Shown here: positions 45,042 to 56,300 of the stretch, in pieces
Position numbering within the stretch: the first letter of the stretch is position 1
How the letters are laid out: each line of letters opens with the position of its first letter
Source of the DNA: Amborella trichopoda
Lineage: Eukaryota > Streptophyta > Magnoliopsida > Amborellales > Amborellaceae
DNA length: 64,000 bases
Assembly (NCBI RefSeq): GCF_000471905.2
Contig: NW_006500010.1
Span: 2,349,629 to 2,413,628 of the forward strand
Reading direction: 5' to 3'
Notes under the pieces: generated by a model
What the model was told of the DNA's origin: nothing
Seen by the model: only the letters and a program-made list of their open reading frames with translations
The model's database searches: none
Made by a program: the position numbers and the translations under genes

Positions 45042-46190
45042 AACGTAAGTCAACCTTATACTACAAAAAGTAAGGTGTGCCACAAAACTTCATGGCCATA
45101 GGTCGCCCCACAAACCATCTAATTCATCATCTCGACCTCGATAGTTATAAATATAAAATCATAAATATATTTTAGTTTTCATCTATTTAGATAAAAAAAA
45201 CTCTCAATTTTCATAAATCTCACCCACACTCTTTTTTTTCAATTTTGGATTTTTTAACACCAAAATAACTTTCATGGTAGTTGTATTATCATGAAACATC
45301 AGTACAGTACTTTAAGTATCGTAAAAATTAACCTATGTTATACAGTATTTTATATATCGTAAGGAATTGAAGTATTATTTCGGCACTCGAAATGCAGACC
45401 CTACCCAAACCTTATTCTTCTTTATGGTTCTTTTTGTATTTATCTCTATTTATCTCTCTAATTTTTTTTATATTTATTTGTTCTTTCTCTCTCTAATTCT
45501 TTTTAATATTTATCTATTCTTTCTCTCTTTAAACCGCCAAAGTGAGTAAGATTTAGAGAGAGAAAAAAATAAATATTCAAAAGAATTAGAGAGAGAAAGA
45601 AAAAATAAATGTAAAGAAATTAGAAAGAGAAAGAAGAGATAAATACAAACATAACCGTAAAGGAAAAAAAAACTTTTGGGTAGGGTTTATAGTGTGCAAT
45701 ACTATTACGCCATTTTGAGTGCCATAATAATACTTCAACTCCTTACGATATATAAAATGTCATATAACATGAATTAGTTTTTACGGTACTTAAAGTACCG
45801 TAATAGTGTTTCACAGTAATACGACAGACATGAATGTTATTTTGTTCAAAAAATGCTCAAAATTGAAATAAAAAGGTGTAGGCGAGATTTATAAAAGTTT
45901 AGGGTTTTTTTTTCTAAATAGACAAAAATTAAGATATATTTATGATAATTTCTCAATATAAAAAAATAAATTTCAAACCATAAAAATAGTTTATTTCTAA
46001 CAAGTTATCTAGTTTTATTTTTAAGATTTTCAAGTGCTTATAGATATGCTTGAATGACACCATTTTTGGAACTTTAAATTTTTGTAATTAGGGTAAGAAA
46101 AATATTTTTAGATCATTGTAAAGTTTCTAGCACCAAAACTACATTTTTTGATAAACTTTGACCGTTTATGGTGGACACCTTATAAACCTC
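45042..46190. mobile_element. Large foldback element in a family 1-like shell
   Basis: The outer parts resemble family 1: left AGTAAGGTGTGCCACAAAAC and CATCATCTCGACCTCGA; right CAAGTGCTTATAGATATGCT and GTGGACACCTTATAAACC. Inside, 45150-45985 is one long inverted repeat centred near 45540. The left arm has GTACTTTAAGTATCGTAAAA, TTTTATATATCGTAAGGAAT and CTTTCTCTCTCTAATTCTTT; the right arm carries their complements. Arms of roughly 400 bp, about 85-90 percent identical by eye. Non-coding. Confidence 0.75.
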
Positions 46191-46223
46191 CCCTTGTATT
46201 TAGACATTCCTTTGTATTTGTTT

Positions 46224-46333
46224 AGGATGGCAATGGGCTGGTGGCCCAGCCCAGCTCGATCGCCCTAGAAAACTAGGCCTCGGGCCACAATATATGCCTT
46301 GAGGGCCGACTCACTGGGCCCCCTTTGCCACCC
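46224..46333. repeat. AGGATGGCAAT-terminated GC-rich element
   Basis: Starts AGGATGGCAATGGGCTGG and ends CCCCCTTTGCCACCCT, its inverse. The interior is rich in GGCCCAGCC and GGCCTCGGGCC palindromes. A complete small member of the class at 21335-22271. Confidence 0.65.
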
Positions 46334-46343
46334 TTTTGGAAAT

Positions 46344-46610
46344 GATACTATGGTGGACGTACTTAAGTAATGTGCTCCCTAAAATCATTGGATTCAAAAT
46401 AACCTTGCCCTCTTTATTATTACTTCCTTTGAGTAGGGATTAAGTATATTATTTCCTTGCAAAAATAAGAAACAAACGATATTATGGTGGACCTACTATA
46501 AGTATTATGACATGTATATCATAATCCTTCCCCAAAATCTTTGGATTCAAAATACCCTTGCCCTCTTTATTATTACTTCTTTTGAGTAAGGATTATCTAT
46601 ATATATTATT
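46344..46610. repeat. Tandem duplication, 134-bp period
   Basis: ACTATGGTGGACNTACT and GGATTCAAAATANCCTTGCC and CTCTTTATTATTACTTC appear in each of two copies (46344 and 46478). Confidence 0.85.
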
Positions 46611-46800
46611 AAGCAAGAGTTAAAAGGATGGACATGTGTCGCGAAAATAAGAAGAGGCCCTAATAGAGGTTGTAGGAGACATTCCCAAATTTAAAGGAGA
46701 GATTATTAAGCAAGATTTAAGGGGTGGAAACATGTTCGAAAATAAGAAAGGGCCCTACTTCTATAGAGGTTGTAAGAGACATTCCCACATTTGAGAGAGA
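46609..46800. repeat. Tandem duplication, 97-bp period
   Basis: TTAAGCAAGAKTTAA, CGAAAATAAGAAR and AGAGGTTGTARGAGACATTC occur in both copies (starting 46611 and 46708). It directly follows the 134-bp duplication. Confidence 0.8.
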
Positions 46801-47050
46801 GACTTTTTGAAGAGAGAGAAAGACATCTTTTCTCCTAAAATTAGTGTTTGGGAGAGAGACCTTTTGAAGAGCTAGATGTCCCACTTTTAAGGGAAGAAGG
46901 AGAGAGATTTTTTGAACTCCTAAATTAGTGTGTAGAAAATAGAGATTTTTTTTGAAATGAGAGATATGTTTTATCATAAAATTAATGCTCGGAAGAGAGA
47001 GAGTACTTTCGAAAAGAGAGATATCCCACCTTTAAAGGAAGAGAGACTAT
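46790..47050. repeat. Degenerate GAGA-rich tandem array
   Basis: Four to five diverged units of roughly 60-75 bp, each with GAGAGAGAYYTTTTGAA and CTCCTAAAATTAGTG-like words. Confidence 0.6.
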
Positions 47051-47269
47051 ATTGGATAAAATAGGTATTCTTATTTAACTGGAGCTTCGTCATTTTGGAA
47101 ACTGAGTATCTGATTTAAGGTAATGGTTCTCGGTCATGCTTTATAATTTCGATATCAAACATGTTCTTCTTTAAATGCTTTGTTTATGTGTTTGTTTTGG
47201 TAGCATTAGCTTGATGGTTTTTCTATGATTTGGATAACTAGGTGTGCTGCACCAGTACTTCAAGATCGG

Positions 47270-47615
47270 CTTACTGGTGCGAATTTCTTGATCATATGGT
47301 TGCCTCTCTCTCTCTCTCTTTAGGTGTATATTTGCCCCTCTCTTGCATGAAAATCTAGAGAAATATTCTGTTTACTGGTGTGAATTCCTTGATCATGTGG
47401 GGTGTTTACTGGTGTGAATTCCTTGATCATGTGGGATCATTATCAATTGTTATTTGATTTTAGAAGGTTTCGCATACAAAATCTAGAGATATATAGTTGC
47501 CTCTTTCTAAAGATATATAGTTGCCTTTCTCATTCTCTCTCTTGCATGGAAATCTAGATATATATTTTGTTTACTGGTGTGAATTCCTTGATTATGTGGG
47601 CTTTGATTATGTTGG
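47270..47615. repeat. Repeated TTTACTGGTGTGAATTCC unit
   Basis: TTACTGGTGTGAATTCCTTG followed by ATCATGTGG occurs near 47271, 47371, 47404 and 47570. A partial copy lies at about 48083. A larger flanking unit (CTCTCTTGCATGRAAATCTA) is also repeated. Confidence 0.8.
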
Positions 47616-48347
47616 CCCTATTGTGAAAATCTAGATACAAATGCTCTTGGCCATGGTATCTGAGAGTAAATTTTATGGAGTAATGATGGATAGGTGAATT
47701 TTAGGGTTTTGACATTGATGTGCTGGTTTCGTAGAATAATGTTAGGGTTTTTATTTAGTTCCTTGATCTTTTGGATTAGTTTTTGTTTTTTGTTTTTTGT
47801 TTTTTTTTTTTATATTTTGTATTTTTATTTTTATTTTTATTTATTTATCTGAATTTACTGTTTTTTTAAGAATCGTAGGTTTTTTAATGGATTTCTTAGT
47901 TTGAGTGTACAAAGTTAAGATTTTTATTATTCTTGAGTCTGTAGAAAAATTTTAGGACATCGAAAATTTGATTTTGATTCAGTAGAATAAGTTTAGTGGT
48001 TTTGTTGTTTTTCTTGGATCGATAGAATATTTTTCCAGTTACCAGTATTTCTCTGGCATCTAAGAAATACATGGTTTATTCTATTTACTGGTGTGAAACT
48101 AGATAGGTATTATGTTTAATGGTTTATACTAATTGGAAATCTACATAGGGATTGTATCATAGATAGGTATACGATATGTGGACTCATGTAGTATGTCAAG
48201 AGTTCTAGGGAACTTACCAAGATATCATGGAGGATTTTTCTATTTTTTTATTTTTTCTATTTTTTATTTTGTGACAAGATAAAGACAGGACTCGGTACTT
48301 TTTCATGAAGCATTTTATGGAACCCTTTCGAAACTGCCTGCATTGAA
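47616..48347. other. T-rich spacer
   Basis: Strongly T-rich on the plus strand (runs at 47785-47880 and 48230-48260). No gene. Confidence 0.5.
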
Positions 48348-48497
48348 GGCTCATAGATTAAGCACTTAGGAAATAGGAATTATTTAGGCATAATGATTGG
48401 GCGATAATATTACTCCGTTTTTGGCTCATAGATTAAGCACTTAGGAAAAAGGAATTATTTAGGCATAATGATTAGGCGATAATATTACTACGTTTTT
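48348..48497. repeat. Tandem duplication, 75-bp period
   Basis: GGCTCATAGATTAAGCACTT..GGAATTATTTAGGCATAATG is present at 48348 and 48423 with only a few differences. Confidence 0.92.
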
Positions 48498-48731
48498 AGA
48501 TGCTAGAGGTTATCGGTACAAGGAGGTTTTTTTATAGGGTTTCATTTATTTGCAAAGCCCAAGTTTGAGCTCTATTCCATTGCTTATTTGTCAATCTTCC
48601 TAATTGTATTTTTTAAATGTGACATGGACATGATTGAAATTTAGGGAAGAATACGCATGAGTTACATTAATGTCCTGTCTTTACTTCAAATGACACCAAG
48701 AAATAATTGTTCTCCTGTTTTAAGGTATTTC

Positions 48732-48875
48732 AATGCTGCTTTTTTGCTTAAGCATAATGAATTTGGGATATTTTTCCAAATACTATTTGCACTTTGGAAA
48801 GAGAATGCTGCTTTTTTGCTTAAGCATAATGAATTTAGGATATTTTTCCAAATAGTATTTGCACTTTAGAAAGAG
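48732..48875. repeat. Tandem duplication, 72-bp period
   Basis: AATGCTGCTTTTTTGCTTAA..CTATTTGCACTTTRGAAAGA occurs at 48732 and 48804 with three differences. Confidence 0.92.
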
Positions 48876-48879
48876 ACAG

Positions 48880-50389
48880 GATTCTTGGGGATACATGATG
48901 ATTAGAGAGAAAGACACAACTTAGGGAAACATTGCTTTATGAGGATGAGCAATGAGGGTGCTGATTTTTATGTTGCACAATTATGTTATTTTACAGTATT
49001 ATTTTTTATTTTGTTAATAATGGCTTTGATTTGGTTACTTTTGTTAATTTTTACAGGTACTTTTTTTATAATAAATTTTTTATTTTTAAATAACTTTCTT
49101 TATGCATGCTCTCTCATATTTATTATTTTTACATTTTAATTAAGAAAAATTAAAATGTTTGAATGTTTGTGAGATTCAAAAAGATGGTGTATTGTTTAGT
49201 GAGTGTTACAGATGGTTCATGGTATTTCTATTGTGAGAGAGAGAGAGAGAGAAAAAGTCTATTGTGAGAAAGAGAGAGCGAAAAAGAAAGAGAGAGAGGC
49301 GTTTATATTTGTTGGATTTCATTGTGGTGCTTATGTTTAATATGTGTGTGTATATACACATAGAGAGAGAGAGAGAGATGTGCTTATGCTTGTTGGGTTT
49401 GTGCCTTCTATTTGAATGTTTACATAAATGTTCATTATGTTTCTATGTACTATTTACTGCACGATTATTTATACTATCTTTAATTTAATTCATACATACA
49501 ACGCAAATAATCTAACTAGTGCATATTATTTCCTTGCTAAAATAAGAATATGTATTTGGATGGGGCAGTCATATTGGTTCATTACTTTGTTTTTTTCTCC
49601 TTACGTACATTAGTAATTCACTTCCAATGTCCAAAACTAATAGGAATAAATCTCATTAACCATTACTTTTGTATTATATTTAGAGAAATGATTCTCTCCA
49701 AAGCATTTTTCATTGCAATTTTTTTTTTTTGTGGAATGGACTAAAAAACGTTTCGATGTAGCCTCCTCCACTCCTTAAAAAGGTCAAAATGTTGTCCCAA
49801 ACAGAAGTTCCAAAACGACTCCAAATCCGCAGTAGCTGAAAATGAGATCTAGAGTGTCCATTTAAAGAAATAATGGTGGAACCCCGGGATCTAGAATGTC
49901 CTTTAAGTAGGTGTAACTGAATATACCTCATGCATTTCCCTTAAGTCTTTTTTTAACTGATAGAATTTCCTTAAACAAGAGTTCCGCTATGGGATATAGA
50001 CATTTAAACAAGAGTTTTGCAATGGGTACACTTTTCTCTCATAAGACTTCAGTATTAAGAGGTAGGATTCTTTTCTAAAATTTATAAAAGGCTTGGGAAG
50101 CTGAAAAATTGAAGAATAACCAACACGAATCTGAGTCACTTTAAAACCTGCACATGTTTTACAACGGTAATATGAACTAAACACCAAAGCAATTATAATA
50201 TGAAGACACAAATGCACACCTTGGACTTCACAGGACATAATTAAAACCTCCCAAGGGATGACGTCCGTATAACCCAGAAACAATTACTTGTCAAACCAAT
50301 TAAGATGGACATAAAATTACAAATACCAGAAGAGAATCACTTAGCAAAAATATTTACCCAACCAAAGAAAGAAAGAAAAAGAGGTTGGC
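48880..50389. other. Spacer downstream of the kinesin gene
   Basis: GA-rich microsatellites at about 49236-49300 and 49360-49378. The part nearest 50390 would hold the kinesin 3' untranslated region. No other gene supported. Confidence 0.45.
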
Positions 50390-53300
50390 CTAATTAACTG
50401 GGACCTTAAATCTCTTCCCTATCTCTGAATCAGAAAACCTTCTTCTGTGTTGAAGTAATGACGCTTTGTTAATAGTTTGCTTGGAAAAAGACACGGACAC
50501 CCTCTTGTTTTGGGGAATAGATAATGGTTTAGTACTAGTAGGGCTGAAGACAAAGCCTGAGTCCTCAGATCCGGGTTTCTTAGCAGACAATCTCAACGGT
50601 TTGGTATTCGAATTCCTCATATCATTTTCAAAAGAAATATTCAAATCTTTTGATAAATGGGTCTTTTCATGCTTCCGAGGAGCCAGTTCTGACGAGGTTC
50701 GAATAGAAGAATCAGTCTTAAGCCTCTGGCGGCTGCACACTGTGGGGGCCATGAATCGAGGAAGAGAGAGAGACCCATTTGCTGTTATTGATTTCTCAAG
50801 AGTTGTTGGGGTCTCGACCATCTCTCGTTGGTTTTCTTGACGATTTCCCTGATAGCTTTTGAGGTCTTCATGAAGCCCGTAGGCCAGGGCATAGAGCCTC
50901 TTCTTTTCACGCACCTGGTTCTCTACTAGTTGGATTTGGTTTCTCACCCTACGGCATTCTCCTTCTGCATCTCTCATCGCCTCTTCAAGCTCGGTTATCC
51001 TCTTTTCTTTTTGTTTCTTCAATTCCTTTGCAAAAGAACATGAAAACCTTCACTTTAGATTTCTTTGGGTTTTAAGTTTAGTGCTTTACTATAATTACTT
51101 TCCTCATGACACTTCAAATTTTTTAGTGCCGTAGTTACATTGCAGCTGAAAACAGAAAATGATAGTGAATGGTCCCAAGAGGTTTATTTGGTAAACAGTA
51201 TCAGGTTCATGGGAATAAATTAAGGTAAACTGCCACAAGATTTAGCACCTAGTCTTCTGCCAATACCATAACATATTCACAAGGGGCACAATTTGTGAAG
51301 AGCATCAGTTCAAGGGCTTTTGCCAATACCGTAATATGCTTTCTCAAATGCCCATTTTCACATCAGTTCAAGGGCTATTGCCAATACCATAATATGCTTT
51401 CTTAAATGCCCATTTTCACCAATCTACACTGAATTACAATGTACAAGCTCAAAAACTTGGAGGGCATTTTTTTTTAACAGTAATTGTTTAGATGGTCCCC
51501 TTCTATGAGATAAACTCAAGTTTCAGGTTGGTGAAGTTCAAATATATTTAAGTTTTGGGGATTAGATGATCCGATTCTCCATGCTACATGCCCAGGAAAA
51601 GAGGAGAAATAGCAGGTAGTGGGTTACGTACCTCTGGAATTTCTTTACTCGACTCAATGCCTCTTGCTCTTTTAGCAAAACTCAGAGAACAGATTGACTC
51701 TCCAATATCGTCTTCCCTTGGGCTGAGATGCACAAGCATCAAAGCCTTTGACCTGTCTCCTATATAATAGGTGGAAATATTAGGCTTAGAAGATAAGCCT
51801 ATGATTACACTACAAAAGGACTTCAATATGCAATAGCAATGTTAAAAAAAATCGACTCAGCCAAGGTTCTCGGACCTGGCCGAGGCGAGTCACCGTTCAA
51901 ATTTCATCGTTCGATCACGATTGTCTGGTAGTTTTTTATTTTTCATTTTTTTTTTCTACAAATCTAAATGACCTAAAATTTGGAGGGTATGGACGTCTTG
52001 CGGAAACGCATCTGGTAAAAATATATAAAAAAAAAAATTCGAGGGATTTTGGTCATTTTTTTATGTTTTTTTATATTTTTCGAATTTTCTCCTATTTTTT
52101 ATGAATACAGGCTCCAAATTTCAAGTCATTCCGATTTGTAGAAAAAAAAATGAAAAATGAAATACTACCGGACAATCGTGACCGCACGATGATGAACAGT
52201 GATGGGGGTAGGCAAAATCACTGTTCATTTTCGCCTATAGACGTTGCGTAGTNNNNNNNNNNNNNNNNNNNNNNNNNNNNNNNNNNNNNNNNNNNNNNNN
52301 NNNNNNNNNNNNNNNNNNNNNNNNNNNNNNNNNNNNNNNNNNNNNNNNNNNNNNNNNNNNNNNNNNNNNNNNNNNNNNNNNNNNNNNNNNNNNNNNNNNN
52401 NNNNNNNNNNNNNNNNNNNNNNNNNNNNNNNNNNNNNNNNNNNNNNNNNNNNNNNNNNNNNNNNNNNNNNNNNNNNNNNNNNNNNNNNNNNNNNNNNNNN
52501 NNNNNNNNNNNNNNNNNNNNNNNNNNNNNNNNNNNNNNNNNNNNNNNNNNNNNNNNNNNNNNNNNNNNNNNNNNNNNNNNNNNNNNNNNNNNNNNNNNNN
52601 NNNNNNNNNNNNNNNNNNNNNNNNNNNNNNNNNNNNNNNNNNNNNNNNNNNNNNNNNNNNNNNNNNNNNNNNNNNNNNNNNNNNNNNNNNNNNNNNNNNN
52701 NNNNNNNNNNNNNNNNNNNNNNNNNNNNNNNNNNNNNNNNNNNNNNNNNNNNNNNNNNNNNNNNNNNNNNNNNNNNNNNNNNNNNNNNNNNNNNNNNNNN
52801 NNNNNNNNNNNNNNNNNNNNNNNNNNNNNNNNNNNNNNNNNNNNNNNNNNNNNNNNNNNNNNNNNNNNNNNNNNNNNNNNNNNNNNNNNNNNNNNNNNNN
52901 NNNNNNNNNNNNNNNNNNNNNNNNNNNNNNNNNNNNNNNNNNNNNNNNNNNNNNNNNNNNNNNNNNNNNNNNNNNNNNNNNNNNNNNNNNNNNNNNNNNN
53001 NNNNNNNNNNNNNNNNNNNNNNNNNNNNNNNNNNNNNNNNNNNNNNNNNNNNNNNNNNNNNNNNNNNATATATATATATATATATATATTTATTTATTTA
53101 TTTATAATCAACACTACCAGACATCCGTGATCGTCAGATCGGCCCAAATTCGTTGAGCTCATTTGTCCCTATGAGAAAATAGGCTCACTCTAGCATCTTC
53201 CATATATATAGATATATATAGATATATATAGATATATATATATTTATTTATTTATTTATATATTTATTTATTTATTTAGTGCCAGTTTTTTCAACAAACA

Positions 53301-56300
53301 TGTTGAAGGTAAGTTGGTTAGTGCACTTGACGTTAATTTCCTTCTTCAAAGGAGACGCAAGATTCGATTCATGTGGTGATTTAATTTTTGTTCAAAAAAA
53401 AAGCTTTCAAAATATTATGTTTCTAGGGGGTTTCGAAACCCAGTCCCATTGGAAAACATTTGTAAGGGCTACCCACAGAGCCACTCAAAGTTAAATGAGT
53501 AAAAGTTGCCGCTTTATATTAATAAATATTTTAAATTTGTTGTATGCCTCACTCGCCCAAAACTCGGTTCGCCCTTAGGGCGAGGCCGAGTTACTCGAAC
53601 GAGACCGAGTGACCTCGGTCGAGTCTTAGAACTCTGTACAATACGTACAAATTATCATATCAAAGAAGTTATTCACCAAATCATACCAACAGAATCTCTG
53701 AGTATTTGTGTTAGCTTGCTATTCCTGCAAATAAACAGAATTTCCAGTGTTATAAATCATAACTTTATTGAAAGTATTGATAGAAATTATTTCCAAGCAA
53801 CACTTTTGATGCATGATGCAATGAAACCTAGGTAATCCTTCCATGCCCAAAAGAGATCAAAGGGAGAATTGTTATTTACCTGTATGGTATGTGATTCCTC
53901 TTTCTCTTTAGTGCACAAATAACATCACCAAGAGCTGAGAGAGATAAATTAATAGATTTTCCTTCATCCAAAGTCTGTCCAGTAGCTTGAGTCTTTAACA
54001 ATCTCTCACTACCCCCAAGATCAACCATCCAAAGTTTGCTTGTTGCCATCTTCCCTCCCTCACGACTCCCCGTTCGCCCAATAGATATTCTAGTCAAGCT
54101 AAAGAGAATTAAAAATAAATAAATAACAAGATTGAAACACTAGCTTAAAATGAATCAACACAAACTAAAAGAATTAGACTATATGTGTGTGTGTGTAACA
54201 CATAGTCATAAGCGTATTTCAGTTTTCATATCTTGTATTTCCATGAAATGTAATAGGTTTCATTCTCTACACAAGAACTCAACTTCTCTAGATGTTTCAA
54301 TGTGTTGTGAGATAAAACCCATGTAACAAACAAACTAATAAAATCAATTTCTGGTCCAAACTAGCATGCAAAAAGCAACTGAGGTTTTTCATTGACAAAA
54401 TTGCGAACATTATACATTCTCCCATTCTCCATCTAGCATGCGGAGAAAGGCGTAATTTTCAAGAAGAGAAAAAGCCCTAAAATATGAAAAAACTAGGATA
54501 CCAACTTGACTAGGTTCATTCAAACATTCATGCTTGAAATTCTATACTGAATATCAGTCCACAAACATGGAAAACCTTAGGAATTAGCAAACCTAACTGA
54601 TCAACAGAAGTAATACACAAAGACCCAGAATGGAATAATTAGCTAAGAACGATGTAGTGCAACAAAAAAACTAGGCTCAATTTTAAAAAAAAAGAGGACA
54701 AGAAAAGATATCAATAAATAGAAGAATTGAAGAAGGCGACATCAAATAAAGAGCCCACCAGTGAGATCTGCTAGACAACTCATTTACGTTTGTCCAAGAC
54801 GTGGATCGAGCCCTTCGCCCCAAATTGTAAAGCTTATTTGCCTGTGCAAAATCAGTTACTGTTACTTCATGAAGCCTCTCAATCTCCACAGACCCATCAG
54901 CATCCGTTTGGATATTGAGGACACTGTAACAAAAAAAAGTAGAGTAAATTGCAGAAAAAGCAATATCTACCTTGTTGAGATGTTCCAGCTCCTGGAGTAG
55001 ACCAGAACTATGAATGTTATTGACACTTCTTGAATTGCATGAAAATTAGAGGAAAAATTAAAAGATTAAAACATGGAAAAGATAGAAGAAGAACCAAGAA
55101 GGGATTAAAAAATTTCAGTGCCGATAGTTCTCCAATAACATTTCTAGAAAACAATGGTACACACGTTATTGTATACGTGTGGTTTGCATAAAGTTGCAAC
55201 CTTAAACAATCCAATTAAGGCGCACCTCTAAATTTTATCATAAATATAATTTTGATAAAAAAAATTCTTAGGATGGCTTGAAAATCTATTTCATCTGTAA
55301 AACTCTAAAAATGGTTCAAATCAAGTAGATCTATAAACACATGAATCTTGAAAATGGACAGTATAGATAATGTGTTGTAAGATACACTATTTCGCGGACT
55401 CAAAATCCGTTTTTCTTGTCATATTCATACATCTTGATGTTGAGATGATCAACTAGAGGGTTTTTCATCATCCAAACAACCTTTTATGATGGATTTTTTA
55501 GGTGCACCTTTATTTCTACATTTTAAGGTTGCAAACTTATATAAACTTTTTCCTTTCATACAGCATAACAAAGTCAAGTTCGATTTGAAATAAGTGGTCC
55601 ACTCAAGCATAAATGAATGCATTTGGAAAATAGAAGAGATGGCAAAATCCATTGATTGGTAATTGACAAGGAGTTGGGCCCAAAGGAGAAGCCAGAGCAT
55701 ATTAATAATCTATTTAAGGAAATGAAAAGTTGAAGGAGGCTACCCAAAGAAAAATTGAGTACTAGTAGTATACAATATTAATTAGACTACCACAATATAG
55801 AAAATATTTTTCTCACTTTTAACAAACTTTCAAGTAAAATCCTGTGCCAGAAGTGAATCTCATACCAGGAAAGAATTGATAAATGAGGAGTGGAAGGGGG
55901 TCCATACCTTCTAGAGAGAGATTCCCATCTCTTGCGAGGAGTCTTTTGTGCCAGAAGATCCCTCAAATTTCCCATGTAAACCTCCAACATGCTCAACCCA
56001 AAGCTAAAACTGATTGATTCATCCAAAGAAGCTTGATGGAAAAGCAGCTCCAGAGCTTGAGGAACAATGCCAGGACACTCTGCTGTCCCTTCCTGAAGAT
56101 TTCCTCAGACCCAACTGCAGAGTTTAGCTTGGGGAATTGAAAGACTGAACATGCGTGGGTACGTGCGTATGTGTGTGTCTAAAAACTAAATAAAAAACAG
56201 TACTTCTTGAACTGACCATTGTGAAAGTCTTTCCTGTGCCAGTCTGCCCATAAGCAAAAATGCACACATTATGCCCATCAAGAGCCGATCTGAGGATTGG

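Noticed and set aside
50466..50840. 124-codon plus-strand ORF
   Set aside because: Shadow of the last kinesin exon, which is in frame on the minus strand with the rest of the protein.
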